28,481 nucleotides of DNA from Streptomyces olivaceus (GTDB taxonomy: Bacteria; Actinomycetota; Actinomycetes; Streptomycetales; Streptomycetaceae), in contig NZ_JOFH01000057.1 of NCBI RefSeq assembly GCF_000721235.1, forward strand, positions 1 to 28,481, given 5' to 3'. The notes beneath the pieces are model-generated. The model did not search any database, was not told the DNA's origin, and was given only the letters and a program-made list of their open reading frames with translations. Both the position numbers and the translations under genes were made by a program. Positions 1-8,042 of the stretch are shown here, piece after piece (position 1 is the first letter of the stretch; every line of letters starts with the position of its first letter).

Positions 1-345
1 AAGGAACGGACGCTTCCTTTGTACTCACCCTCTCGGGCTTTCCTCCGGGCGCTTCCCTTCGGTCTTGCTGTCTTGCGTTTCCGACTCTATCAGATCTTTT
101 CGATCCGATTCCCTGTCGGTTGGGATTCGTCGAGGTTTTCGGACTTCCGTCCGTCGGCCTTTCGACATTCACTACATTAGCCGATTCCTCTGCGGACTCA
201 TAATCGGGTCCGGCGAGATGAATTCAGGCATGCAGGCACGCCGAATTCGCTCCCGCTGAGGGAAGTCGTAGGTAGTGGGTTGGCCGCTTCCGGCTGCAGG
301 CGATTGCCGTACCCGGGTCAAGCGGCTCGGGCTACCTTACGCGTC
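1..345 (-). promoter_or_regulatory. Promoter and leader region of an rRNA operon reading leftward out of the window
   Basis: On the minus strand the segment near position 1 matches the leader I recognise upstream of Streptomyces 16S rRNA genes: GGTGAGTACAAAGGAAGCG followed by TCCGTTCCTT, which normally continues into the antitermination and processing region before 16S. The 16S gene itself lies outside the window. The stretch is much more AT-rich than its surroundings. An extended -10 (TGATAGAGT, minus positions 91-83) and further candidates such as TAATGT (179-174) and TTGACC (321-316) fit the several tandem promoters known for Streptomyces rrn operons, but I cannot assign individual promoters with certainty. 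Positions 1-19 hold a small inverted repeat, AAGGAA/TTCCTT. No gene is credible here. Confidence 0.8.
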
Positions 346-358
346 CCCCAAAGAGGAG

Positions 359-1000
359 TCAACTGCGGCGGCGCCTCGGGACATGGGCCCGGTAAGGGCT
401 CACCGTCGGGTCGTCGGCGACCCAATAGCGCCAGGGGTGGACGCCCCCTTCGCCGGCCACGCCGGTACGGGGACCGTTGCGTACCTGGTCACCGGGGACG
501 GTGGTGCCGGTCAGGATGCGCAGCGGGGTGTCCCCGGACGTGCAGGCGTCCGTGCCGTTGAGGGCGCGGTCGACGTTCAGGGCGGTGGCGAGACGGGCCG
601 GGCCCTTGGCCAGTTCCTTGTCGTTGCGGGCGGAATGCCGTCGGGTCCGGGCCAGCTCCGCTCCCTCGACGATCTCGCCGGCGCGCAGCAGCACGGCGCT
701 CGCCCTGCCCTCGGGTCCGCAGACCAGGTTCATGCAGAACCACATGCCGTAGGTGAAGTAGACGTACACGTGACCCGGGGGACCGAACATCACGTCGTTG
801 CGGGGGGTGCGTCCGCGGTAGGCGTGCGAGCCCGGGTCGTTCTGACCGTCGTACGCCTCCACCTCCGTCAGGCGGAGGGCGATCGGGCCGTCCTGCGTGG
901 TGCGGACCAGGATGCTTCCCAGGAGGTCCGGGGCGACTTCGAGGATGGGGCGGTCGAAGAATTCCCTGGGCAGGGGCGTACGGTCGGGGCTCGCGATCAT
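359..1000 (-). CDS. mpg: 3-methyladenine DNA glycosylase (AAG/Mpg family)
   Basis: A 213-residue protein, the usual length for bacterial AAG-family glycosylases, which remove alkylated and deaminated purines in base excision repair. It shows the family signature: EFFDRP near residue 13, the catalytic EVEAY around residues 46-50 (Glu48 aligns with the water-activating Glu of human AAG), the [10 protein letters not shown] segment and the [19 protein letters not shown] block. The ATG start has no good Shine-Dalgarno sequence. Instead a TACGCT hexamer (minus 1014-1009) ends 8 nt before it, so the transcript may be leaderless. The gene stands alone, convergent with nothing, and reads toward the rRNA operon promoters about 15 bp beyond its stop codon. 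The family assignment is firm; the exact substrate range is not visible. Confidence 0.93.
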   Translation of the reverse strand: MIASPDRTPLPREFFDRPILEVAPDLLGSILVRTTQDGPIALRLTEVEAYDGQNDPGSHAYRGRTPRNDVMFGPPGHVYVYFTYGMWFCMNLVCGPEGRASAVLLRAGEIVEGAELARTRRHSARNDKELAKGPARLATALNVDRALNGTDACTSGDTPLRILTGTTVPGDQVRNGPRTGVAGEGGVHPWRYWVADDPTVSPYRAHVPRRRRS

Positions 1001-1008
1001 GCCGTCCG

Positions 1009-1014
1009 AGCGTA
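1009..1014 (-). promoter_or_regulatory. Candidate -10 box of mpg (leaderless arrangement)
   Basis: TACGCT ends 8 nt before the ATG at 1000 on the minus strand, and no ribosome binding site lies between. No convincing -35 is seen. Confidence 0.35.
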
Positions 1015-1076
1015 ACGCAGCCGGGTCGGTTAGCGGGGTGGTCAGGGGGCGTCCGCCTTGCCAGGGTGTGGGGCGC

Positions 1077-1102
1077 GGAACCGGTCACGGCCGGATCGCG
1101 TT
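1077..1102 (+). promoter_or_regulatory. Candidate ECF-type (SigR-like) promoter upstream of the Spo0M-like gene
   Basis: GGAAC at 1077-1081 is followed after exactly 18 nt by GTT at 1100-1102. This resembles the GGAAT-N18-GTT pattern of Streptomyces SigR and related ECF sigma factors. Transcription would start about 50 nt before the ATG at 1162. The heptamer CGTATGC occurs twice (1124-1130 and 1139-1145) in the leader. This is inference from pattern alone. Confidence 0.35.
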
Positions 1103-1161
1103 TGTAGGGATCGAGGATTCACTCGTATGCGATACACGCGTATGCCTGGAGAGGGAGAGAC

Positions 1162-1944
1162 ATGGCGTTCAAGAAGCTGCTCGCGAGCCTGGGGGCCGGC
1201 GGGGCTTCGGTGGAGACCGTGCTGAGCGAGGTCAACGTCGTTCCGGGGGGAGTCGTCCAGGGCGAGGTGCGGATCCAGGGCGGGGAGGTCGACCAGGAGA
1301 TCCAGGGACTGTCGGTCGGCCTCCAGGCCAAGGTCGAGGTGGAGAGCGGCGACCAGGAGTACAAGCAGGACATCGAGTTCACCAAGGTGCAGCTCGGGGG
1401 CGCCTTCCAGCTGCAGGCCGGTGCGGTCCACGCGGTGCCGTTCGGGCTCGAAATCCCGTGGGAGACCCCGATCACGGTGATCGACGGGCAGTCGCTGCGC
1501 GGCATGCACATCGGTGTGAGCACCGAGCTGGCGATCGCCCGGGCCGTGGACTCCAGCGACCTGGACCCGGTCGGCGTGCACCCGCTCCCGGCGCAGAAGG
1601 CGATCCTGGACGCGTTCATCCAGCTGGGCTTCCGCTTCAAGAACGCGGACATGGAGCGGGGCCACATCCGGGGCACGCGGCAGCAGCTCCCCTTCTACCA
1701 GGAGATCGAGTTCTTCCCGCCGCAGCAGTACCGGGGGCTGAACCAGGTCGAGCTGAGCTTCGTGGCCGACGCCCAGGCGATGGACGTGGTGCTGGAGATG
1801 GACAAGAAGTCGGGGCTGTTCAGTGAGGGCAGCGACACGTTCCGCTCCTTCCAGGTGGGCCTGAACGACTACCAGGGCACCGACTGGGCGGCGTACCTCA
1901 ACCAGTGGCTGTCGGAGGTCGGCAGCAAGCGGAACTGGTTCTAG
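1162..1944 (+). CDS. Spo0M-family (SpoOM) protein
   Basis: A 260-residue protein of the Spo0M family, matching the family's length. In Bacillus subtilis Spo0M is an arrestin-like cytoplasmic protein that affects sporulation and cell division; its biochemical activity in actinomycetes is not settled. The N-terminal two thirds (about residues 15-130) alternates short beta strands typical of the family's arrestin-like fold (for example [13 protein letters not shown] and [12 protein letters not shown]). The C-terminal part has the characteristic EIEFFPP and VVLEMDKK segments. There is no signal peptide or membrane segment. The ATG is preceded by a purine-rich GGAGAGGGAGAGA ribosome binding site. 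A 50-bp gap separates it from the next gene, so the two may share a transcript. The family call is firm; the role is inferred. Confidence 0.88.
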   Translation: MAFKKLLASLGAGGASVETVLSEVNVVPGGVVQGEVRIQGGEVDQEIQGLSVGLQAKVEVESGDQEYKQDIEFTKVQLGGAFQLQAGAVHAVPFGLEIPWETPITVIDGQSLRGMHIGVSTELAIARAVDSSDLDPVGVHPLPAQKAILDAFIQLGFRFKNADMERGHIRGTRQQLPFYQEIEFFPPQQYRGLNQVELSFVADAQAMDVVLEMDKKSGLFSEGSDTFRSFQVGLNDYQGTDWAAYLNQWLSEVGSKRNWF

Positions 1945-1994
1945 AAGATCTAGGCTCGGTCATCTCTGCACCAGACCATTCAGGAGGTACCGAG

Positions 1995-2534
1995 GTGACC
2001 GAGCTGAAGCGGCGTCCACTCCCCCACGACTTCCACCCGCCCGTGCCGTCGTTCACGGTCACGAGCGAGGACGTCCGGGAGGGCGGGACGCTCAAGGATG
2101 CTCAGGTCCACGCGGCCGGCAACACCTCTCCGCAGCTGCGCTGGGAGGGTTTCCCCGCCGAGACCAAGAGCTTCGCCGTCACGTGCTACGACCCGGACGC
2201 GCCGACGGGCAGCGGGTTCTGGCACTGGGTGGTGTTCGACATCCCGGCCTCGGTGACCGAGCTGCCGGTGGGCGCGGGCAGCGGCACGTTCGAGGGACTG
2301 CCCGAGGGCGCCGTACAGGCGCGCAACGACTACGGCGGCAAGGAGTTCGGCGGTGCCGCGCCGCCGGCCGGGGACGGTCCGCACCGGTACGTGTTCACGG
2401 TCTACGCCGTGGACCAGGAGAAGCTCGGCCCGGACGCGGACGGAACTCCCGCCTTCGTCGGTTTCAACCTGCGGTTCCACACGATCGCGCGGGCGCAGTT
2501 GATCGGTGAGTACGAGGTGCCCGCGGAGGGCTGA
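1995..2534 (+). CDS. YbhB/YbcL-type PEBP family protein
   Basis: A 179-residue member of the phosphatidylethanolamine-binding/Raf-kinase-inhibitor-like family. Family hallmarks are visible: SPQLRWEG near residue 44, the [19 protein letters not shown] ligand-pocket segment, and [12 protein letters not shown] near residue 128. There is no signal sequence, so it is probably cytoplasmic. I chose the GTG at 1995 because AGGAGG lies 7 nt upstream (1982-1987); an in-frame ATG at 1905 would overlap the preceding gene and lacks a ribosome binding site. A strong intrinsic terminator follows directly, so this gene closes the unit begun by the Spo0M-like gene. The physiological ligand of bacterial YbhB-type proteins is unknown. 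Confidence 0.9.
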   Translation: MTELKRRPLPHDFHPPVPSFTVTSEDVREGGTLKDAQVHAAGNTSPQLRWEGFPAETKSFAVTCYDPDAPTGSGFWHWVVFDIPASVTELPVGAGSGTFEGLPEGAVQARNDYGGKEFGGAAPPAGDGPHRYVFTVYAVDQEKLGPDADGTPAFVGFNLRFHTIARAQLIGEYEVPAEG

Positions 2535-2560
2535 GCGGTCCCGGGCGTTCATGGAACGTT

Positions 2561-2604
2561 TGCCCGCCCCTGGTCTTGGAATGGATCAGGGGCGGGCATT
2601 TTTT
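2561..2604 (+). terminator. Intrinsic terminator after the PEBP gene
   Basis: A 12-bp perfect GC-rich stem (2561-2572 with 2587-2598) with a 14-nt loop is followed by six T (2599-2604). This is a textbook intrinsic terminator, with a U-tract that is rare in such GC-rich DNA. Confidence 0.92.
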
Positions 2605-2734
2605 GTTGCAGGGGTGGCGGGGGGACTTCGCCCCGCGGAGCAGCAGATATTGCGTTGTCCATCCCGGCGTGCCCGGCCAGAGTTGATCCCAGCCCGCCAG
2701 GGGGTGGGCCGGTGCGCACGGGAGGTGGGCTGGT

Positions 2735-3241
2735 ATGCGGGACACGCTGGTACTGAACGCGAGCTTCGAGCCGTTGTCGACGGTGACGTTGAACCGAGCC
2801 GTCGTTCTGGTGCTTCAGGACAAGGCCGTCGTCGAGCAGGCCCACCCCTCGCTGCGGATGCGCGGAGCCGCGCTCGACATACCCGCGCCCCGAGTGATCA
2901 GGCTGTGCCAGTACGTACGGGTGCCGTTCCGAAGACGGGCTCCCTGGTCGAGGCGGGGTGTGCTGGTCCGCGACCGGCACCGGTGCGCGTACTGCGGGCG
3001 GCGGGCGACGACCGTCGACCACGTGGTGCCGCGCTCGCACGGCGGCCAGGACACGTGGCTGAACACGGTGGCCTCGTGCGCGCAGGACAACCACCGCAAG
3101 GCGAACCGGACTCCGGAGCAGGCGGGGATGCCGCTGCTGCGCCAGCCGTTCGAGCCGACGCCCGCCGACGCGATGCTGCTGGCGCTGGCCCGGGACGACT
3201 TCGCGGCGCTGCCGGAGTGGTTGGCGCTGGAGGCTGCGTGA
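2735..3241 (+). CDS. HNH endonuclease family protein
   Basis: A 168-residue protein with a C-terminal half HNH module: a CAYC zinc pair around residues 88-91, then DHVVPRSHGG (the catalytic His), then the Asn-Thr-Val, Cys and Asn-His-Arg-Lys positions that complete the HNH and zinc site. The N-terminal part begins with LVLNASFEPLSTV, typical of the short, widely conserved actinobacterial HNH proteins that stand alone rather than in phages. GGAGG lies 9 nt before the ATG. No partner gene such as a methylase or toxin inhibitor is adjacent, so a restriction role is not supported. The gene is followed by a shared terminator and converges on the band-7 gene. The nuclease fold is firm; the biological substrate is unknown. 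Confidence 0.9.
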   Translation: MRDTLVLNASFEPLSTVTLNRAVVLVLQDKAVVEQAHPSLRMRGAALDIPAPRVIRLCQYVRVPFRRRAPWSRRGVLVRDRHRCAYCGRRATTVDHVVPRSHGGQDTWLNTVASCAQDNHRKANRTPEQAGMPLLRQPFEPTPADAMLLALARDDFAALPEWLALEAA

Positions 3242-3348
3242 CGGCTCCGCCGTAGGGTTTCCCGGCCTCTGACCGGCCTCTGACCGACCCCGGCCCGGCT
3301 GGGGCTCGTCGCGGCTTGTCGCATCCGCGCGGCAGAGCCGCACACTGA

Positions 3349-3383
3349 TACGGCCCGCGCCCCTTGTCAGGGCGCGGGCCGTA
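3349..3383. terminator. Bidirectional terminator between the convergent HNH and band-7 genes
   Basis: A perfect 14-bp stem (3349-3362 with 3370-3383) with a 7-nt loop sits between two convergent stop codons. It has no T-run, as is usual in Streptomyces. Confidence 0.8.
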
Positions 3384-3403
3384 CGGGCGTCGAGCAAGTG
3401 CCG

Positions 3404-4345
3404 CTAGTCGATCGACGGCTTCTCGCGGCGTTCCTGGGCCGGGACGCTCGCGCCGCCGTTGCCGCCGCCCAGGCCGGGAATGTTGCCCATGGCGCCGGAG
3501 AGGCCCTTGAGGGCGTCGCCGATCTCGCTGGGGACGATCCAGAGCTTGTTGGCGTCGCCCTCGGCGATCTTCGGGAGCATCTGGAGGTACTGGTAGGAAA
3601 GCAGCTTCTGGTCCGGGTCACCGGCGTGGATGGCCTCGAAGACCGTGCGGACGGCCTGGGCCTCGCCCTCGGCGCGCAGGGCGGCGGCCTTGGCCTCACC
3701 CTCGGCGCGGAGGATCTGGGACTGCTTCTCGCCCTCGGCGCGCAGGATCTCGGACTGCCGGACACCTTCGGCCTGGAGGATCGCGGCGCGCTTGTCGCGG
3801 TCGGCGCGCATCTGCTTCTCCATCGAGTCCTGGATGGAGGTGGGCGGTTCGATGGCCTTCAGCTCGACGCGGTTGACGCGGATGCCCCACTTGCCGGTGG
3901 CCTCGTCGAGGACGCCGCGCAGGGCCGCGTTGATCTCCTCGCGGGAGGTCAGGGTCCGCTCCAGGTCCATGCCGCCGATGATGTTGCGCAGCGTGGTGAC
4001 GGTGAGCTGCTCGATCGCCTGGATGTAGCTGGCGACCTCGTAGGTCGCGGCGCGGGCGTCGGTCACCTGGTAGTAGATGACGGTGTCGATGTTCACGACC
4101 AGGTTGTCCTGGGTGATGACCGGCTGCGGCGGGAACGGGACGACCTGTTCGCGCAGGTCGATGCGGTTGCGGATGGTGTCGATGAACGGGACCACGATGT
4201 TGAGGCCCGCGTTCAGGGTCCGCGTGTAGCGGCCGAAGCGCTCGACGATGGCCGCGCTGGCCTGTGGAATGACCTGGATGGTCTTGATCAGGGCGATGAA
4301 GACCAACACCACCAGGATGATCAAGACGATGATGACCGGTTCCAT
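3404..4345 (-). CDS. SPFH/band-7 (stomatin-like) membrane protein
   Basis: A 313-residue protein with one N-terminal membrane anchor (about residues 4-22, nearly all Ile/Val/Leu). An SPFH domain follows (about 25-190), with VERFGRY, GLNIVVPFID, REQVVPFPPQPVITQDN and the RNIIGGMDLERTLTSR segment. The region after it (about 195-245) is a charged coiled coil built on repeated ILRAEGE units, characteristic of the QmcA/stomatin group; the tail is Gly-rich and disordered. Such proteins form large ring or cage assemblies on membranes and often pair with NfeD proteins. An NfeD gene lies directly upstream here, separated by a 230-bp repeat-rich gap. A GGAGAAGGGG stretch lies upstream of the ATG. The family call is firm; the precise role is unknown. 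Confidence 0.93.
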   Translation of the reverse strand: MEPVIIVLIILVVLVFIALIKTIQVIPQASAAIVERFGRYTRTLNAGLNIVVPFIDTIRNRIDLREQVVPFPPQPVITQDNLVVNIDTVIYYQVTDARAATYEVASYIQAIEQLTVTTLRNIIGGMDLERTLTSREEINAALRGVLDEATGKWGIRVNRVELKAIEPPTSIQDSMEKQMRADRDKRAAILQAEGVRQSEILRAEGEKQSQILRAEGEAKAAALRAEGEAQAVRTVFEAIHAGDPDQKLLSYQYLQMLPKIAEGDANKLWIVPSEIGDALKGLSGAMGNIPGLGGGNGGASVPAQERREKPSID

Positions 4346-4385
4346 CGTGGTTGTCCGTCCCCTTCTCCGCCTCGGCGCTCCGGCA

Positions 4386-4494
4386 GATCCTCTGACCGGA
4401 TCCTGTGGATCCTAGTGATCAGATCCTACTTACCTGGCTTAACCGACTGACCTGACTGATCTGACTGCTGCTGATCCTACGGCTGTTGAGGATC
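4386..4494. repeat. Cluster of GATC/GATCCT repeats between the NfeD and band-7 genes
   Basis: Eight GATC tetranucleotides fall in about 110 bp. GATCCT occurs exactly at 4386, 4399, 4408, 4422 and 4473, with the near copy GATCTT at 4491, interspersed with CTGAC/CTGACT units around 4446-4470. Read on the minus strand, toward the band-7 gene, the motif is (T)AGGATC. The DNA is clearly less GC-rich than its neighbours. It may hold the band-7 promoter and a multi-site operator; no gene is present. Confidence 0.7.
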
Positions 4495-4575
4495 TTGCTG
4501 GTCGAGTCTGACAGACCGTCGTACGACTCGGGGACCGTTCGGCCCACTTGTGCGCGTCGAGGTCGCATCCCGGGC

Positions 4576-5007
4576 TCACATGACGACGGCCGTGGCCCCG
4601 TCGATCTCCACGACGTCCACTTCCTCGCCCGCCTCGAAGGCGCGCCCGGTGTCCAGGGCGCGTGCCGACCAGACCTCCCCGGCGAGTTTGATCCGGCCGC
4701 CGGCGCCGTCGACCCGCTCCAGGACGACGGCCTGTCTGCCCTTCAGCGCGTCCACGCCGGAAGCCATGTGCGGCTGTTGGGCGCGGTGCCGGGCGGCGAT
4801 GGGCCGCACGACGGCGATGAGGGCGACCGAGACGATCACGAAGACGAGTACCTGGGCGACAACGCCCGCGCCGAGCCCGGCGGTCACTGCGGCGGCGATC
4901 GCGCCGACGCCGAACATCCCGAACTCCGGCATCGCGGTCACGACGAGCGGAATGCCGAGCGCTGCCGCGGCGACGAGCCACCACACCCATGCGTCGATGT
5001 CGTTCAC
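4576..5007 (-). CDS. NfeD-like membrane protein
   Basis: A 143-residue short-form NfeD protein. Two or more hydrophobic segments occupy about residues 8-65 (WWLVAAAALGIPLVV and VVAQVLVFVIVSVALIAVV). A C-terminal OB-fold NfeD domain follows from about 80, with GRQAVVLE, GRIKLAGEVWSAR and EEVDVVEIDGATAVV. NfeD proteins assist SPFH/stomatin proteins in membrane microdomains; the adjacent downstream gene is exactly such a protein. The start is GTG, and TACCAT ends 6 nt before it on the minus strand, so the message could be leaderless. The ABC gene lies 54 bp upstream in the same direction, so readthrough from there is also possible. The family call is firm. Confidence 0.9.
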   Translation of the reverse strand: MNDIDAWVWWLVAAAALGIPLVVTAMPEFGMFGVGAIAAAVTAGLGAGVVAQVLVFVIVSVALIAVVRPIAARHRAQQPHMASGVDALKGRQAVVLERVDGAGGRIKLAGEVWSARALDTGRAFEAGEEVDVVEIDGATAVVM

Positions 5008-5013
5008 GCTGTC

Positions 5014-5019
5014 ATGGTA
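5014..5019 (-). promoter_or_regulatory. Candidate -10 box of the nfeD-like gene (leaderless arrangement)
   Basis: TACCAT ends 6 nt before the GTG at 5007 on the minus strand, the spacing typical of leaderless actinobacterial mRNAs. There is no clear -35. Confidence 0.35.
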
Positions 5020-5061
5020 GGTCCGTTGGGCCTGTCGGGGACAGGGCGCACGGGGGGCGGC

Positions 5062-5859
<798 letters not shown>

Positions 5860-6000
5860 GAGCGCGTTGTCTCCCCTTGCATTGTGGCCGGTCTCGGCTG
5901 TCGCGTACACCTGTGGCTCGGACCGCGGCGCCGGTGGGCGCAGGCCCCTCCAGGAAATCTACGCCACCGGTCGGCTTCACCGTTCCATCGGTCCGGTCCT

Positions 6001-6006
6001 TAGGGT
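6001..6006 (+). promoter_or_regulatory. Candidate -10 box of the 6013 gene (leaderless arrangement)
   Basis: TAGGGT ends 6 nt before the ATG at 6013. A weak TTCACC at 5976-5981 could serve as -35 with a 19-nt spacer. The intervening GGGGGG could alternatively act as a ribosome binding site, though it sits too close to the ATG. Confidence 0.45.
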
Positions 6007-6012
6007 GGGGGG

Positions 6013-6795
6013 ATGCTCTCGGAACCACGCGCAGGGCGCCTTGCCGCCTGGGGAAATGCCCTTATTGCCCATATGGTCTCGCCGGACGACGCCGTGGTCG
6101 CGATCGTCGGCGAGGACGCGGTGCACCGGGTGGAGGGACTGCCCGGCGAATCGGCGCCGGTCGGTCTCACCCTGGCGCTCGGGCGGTTGCGGGCGCTCGG
6201 GGCGAGCGGGCTGCGGGTCGCGCTGCCCGCGCCGGGGCATCCGCTGGGGCTGAGCGGTCCGCCGGACTTCAACGCGCGGGCGCTGGAGGCGGAGGAGGCG
6301 GTGATCTGCGAGGGGGCCGCCCTGGGGCTGGTGCCGGAGGTGTACGAGGCGGGGCCCGAGGGGGATGTGCACGTCGAGGTCGTGTGGCACTGCCTGCCGG
6401 TGCGGGAGGCTCCCCCGGCGGACGTGCCGTCTCTCGGGGAGGCGGAGCGGGAGCTGGCGGAGGCGCTGCGCGACGCGACGGAGGTGCTGACGCGGCTGGA
6501 CGTGGCCGGGTCGGGGCCGGTGGCGGAGGCCGCGATCGAGGCGTACCGGGCCCGCGCCGAGCAGGGGCGGGAGGTGCTGGCGCCGGGGTATCCGCCGCGG
6601 GCCGTGCGGGTGCTGGAGTTGGCACAGCGGGTGGGGGCGCTGGTGACGCTGGCCTCGGAGAACGGGCACGGGGGTGCGGTGAGCGCGTCCGAGATCGCGG
6701 CGCGGGGGGAGGCGCTCAGGCCGGTGGAGCGGGTGGCTCGGCGGGCGCAGGTCGCGGCGTACAACTCCGTTGTGGCGGAGCGGGGAATGCGGTGA
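6013..6795 (+). CDS. Conserved hypothetical actinobacterial protein
   Basis: I do not recognise a named domain in this 260-residue acidic, Ala/Glu/Gly-rich protein. It has no signal peptide, no membrane segment and no cysteine cluster. The N-terminal half looks like an alpha/beta fold (AVVAIVGEDAVHRVEGL, LRALGASGLRVALPAPGHP). The C-terminal half is mainly helical (LGEAERELAEALRDATEVL and AIEAYRARAEQGREVLAPGY). Coding is supported by strong G/C third-position bias along its full length and by the plausible promoter directly before the ATG. It is divergent from the ABC ATPase (about 150 bp between starts). The following 154 bp (6796-6949) contain no gene that I can see. Confidence 0.8.
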   Translation: MLSEPRAGRLAAWGNALIAHMVSPDDAVVAIVGEDAVHRVEGLPGESAPVGLTLALGRLRALGASGLRVALPAPGHPLGLSGPPDFNARALEAEEAVICEGAALGLVPEVYEAGPEGDVHVEVVWHCLPVREAPPADVPSLGEAERELAEALRDATEVLTRLDVAGSGPVAEAAIEAYRARAEQGREVLAPGYPPRAVRVLELAQRVGALVTLASENGHGGAVSASEIAARGEALRPVERVARRAQVAAYNSVVAERGMR

Positions 6796-6949
6796 ACGCT
6801 TCCCGTCGGGGTGCCCTGCGGCGGTGCCGGGCGGGGTGCGGCGAACCGGCGCCGGCCGGGTACCGCTGCGCCCACCCGTGCCGCCCCAGCGGCGCGACTG
6901 CCCGCGGCTGAGGCGGGAGGGCCGAGGGGCGGCGTTGGGGTGGTCCGGG

Positions 6950-7198
6950 TCAGTGGTTGAGACCCAGGTTGCCGAAGGCCGGGTTCAGGACGCCGATGAC
7001 GTTGACGCTGTTGCCGACGGCGTTGACCGGGATGTGGATCGGCGCCTGGACCAGGTTGCCGGAGGCGACGCCCGGGGAGCCGATGGCCTCGCCGTGGGCG
7101 TGGGCGCCGCCGTCGGTGGCGGAGGCCATGCCCGCACCGGCGACCATGAGCCCGCCGGCCACCATCGACACGGCCGCTGCCTTCTTCAGGTTCTTCAC
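6950..7198 (-). CDS. chpE: Short chaplin, ChpE type (secreted hydrophobic coat protein)
   Basis: An 82-residue protein with a Sec signal peptide (KNLKKAAAVSMVAGG, then a hydrophobic core, cleavage after ASA at about residue 27) and a mature part of about 55 residues forming one chaplin domain. The core GSPGVASGNLVQAPIHIPVN followed by GNSVNVIGVLNPAFGN is diagnostic. Chaplins are secreted, assemble into amyloid-like films and lower surface tension so that aerial hyphae can emerge. This copy has no cysteine, the known distinguishing trait of ChpE; most other chaplins have two. The GTG at 7198 is the start: AAGGAGGG lies 7 nt upstream, whereas the longer in-frame ORF begins in sequence that makes no sense as a signal peptide. 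Confidence 0.96.
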   Translation of the reverse strand: MKNLKKAAAVSMVAGGLMVAGAGMASATDGGAHAHGEAIGSPGVASGNLVQAPIHIPVNAVGNSVNVIGVLNPAFGNLGLNH

Positions 7199-7337
7199 TT
7201 GAAAGCCCTCCTTGCGATCACCGCGGCAGTCGCCGCGGCACGCACTGGAGAACGGCCGAACCCCTCGGAGGATGCGCCATACGGGGGACATTCCCACGAC
7301 GGTATGAATCTCAGACCGTAGGGGAACCCTCCGCCGG

Positions 7338-7401
7338 GCCGGCTCGTACCGGGGCCGGCTCGTACCGGGGCCGGCTCGTACGAGGGCCGGCTCGTACGGG
7401 T
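7338..7401. repeat. Four tandem 16-bp repeats between the response regulator and chpE
   Basis: The unit GCCGGCTCGTACCGGG is repeated head to tail at 7338, 7354, 7370 and 7386. The first two copies are identical; the third and fourth differ by one to three bases at the 3' end. Each unit contains CCGG arms around CTCGTA, so the transcript can fold into serial small hairpins. The array ends at the response-regulator stop codon and starts about 140 bp upstream of the chpE start codon. Confidence 0.9.
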
Positions 7402-8042
7402 CAGCCGGCCACGCCGTGGCGTACGGCCCACAGGGCGGCCTGGGTGCGGTCCGCCAGGTCGAGTTTCATCAGGATGTTCGAGACGTGGGTCTTCACGGTC
7501 TTCTCGGACAGCACCAGCGCGCGGGCGATCTCCCGGTTGGAGCGGCCGTCCGCTATCAGGCCCAGCACCTCTCGCTCCCGTTCGGTGAGGGAACCCGCTC
7601 TGCCGGGGCCGGAGTTGCTCTCCTCCTGGCTCAGGAGGGCGCCCGCGACCTCGGGCTGGAGCAGGATGTGGCCGGCGTGGACGGAGCGGATGGCGCCCGC
7701 GAGCGCGTCGGGGTCGACGTCCTTGTAGACGTAGCCGGCGGCACCCGCGCGCAGGGCCGGGACCACGGTGCGCTGCTCGGTGAAGCTGGTCACCACCAGC
7801 ACGCGCGCGTCGTTGTCCAGCTCGCGGAGCCTGCGGAGGGCGTCGACACCGTCCATGCCCGGCATCTTGACGTCCATGAGGATCACGTCGGGCCTCAGTT
7901 CCTGGGCGCGGTCGACGCCCTCGGCGCCGTCCGCGGCCTCGCCGACGACCTCGATGTCGTCCTGTACTTCCAGGAAGGTGCGCAGGCCCCGGCGGACCAC
8001 TTGGTGGTCGTCGACGAGCAGCACCTTGATCGGGTCAGCCAC
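7401..8042 (-). CDS. NarL/FixJ-family response regulator
   Basis: A 213-residue regulator. The receiver domain (1-120) has acidic residues Asp11-Asp12, the phospho-acceptor Asp57 in [11 protein letters not shown], Thr85 and Lys107. A LuxR-type helix-turn-helix (about 145-210) has [22 protein letters not shown] and [13 protein letters not shown] spacing. The GTG start overlaps the kinase stop by 8 nt and has GGAGG 6 nt upstream, so the two are translationally coupled. It is the cognate partner of the upstream kinase. chpE lies downstream in the same direction beyond a repeat array, which raises but does not show a link to coat-protein expression. Family and pairing are firm; targets are unknown. 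Confidence 0.95.
   Translation of the reverse strand: MADPIKVLLVDDHQVVRRGLRTFLEVQDDIEVVGEAADGAEGVDRAQELRPDVILMDVKMPGMDGVDALRRLRELDNDARVLVVTSFTEQRTVVPALRAGAAGYVYKDVDPDALAGAIRSVHAGHILLQPEVAGALLSQEESNSGPGRAGSLTEREREVLGLIADGRSNREIARALVLSEKTVKTHVSNILMKLDLADRTQAALWAVRHGVAG

Noticed and set aside
65..259. 64-codon ORF on the plus strand at the left edge
   Set aside because: It lies antisense within the rRNA operon leader/promoter region, has AT-rich non-Streptomyces codon use and no ribosome binding site.
2735..3241. Restriction or homing role for the HNH nuclease
   Set aside because: No methylase, specificity subunit, intein or intron context is present.
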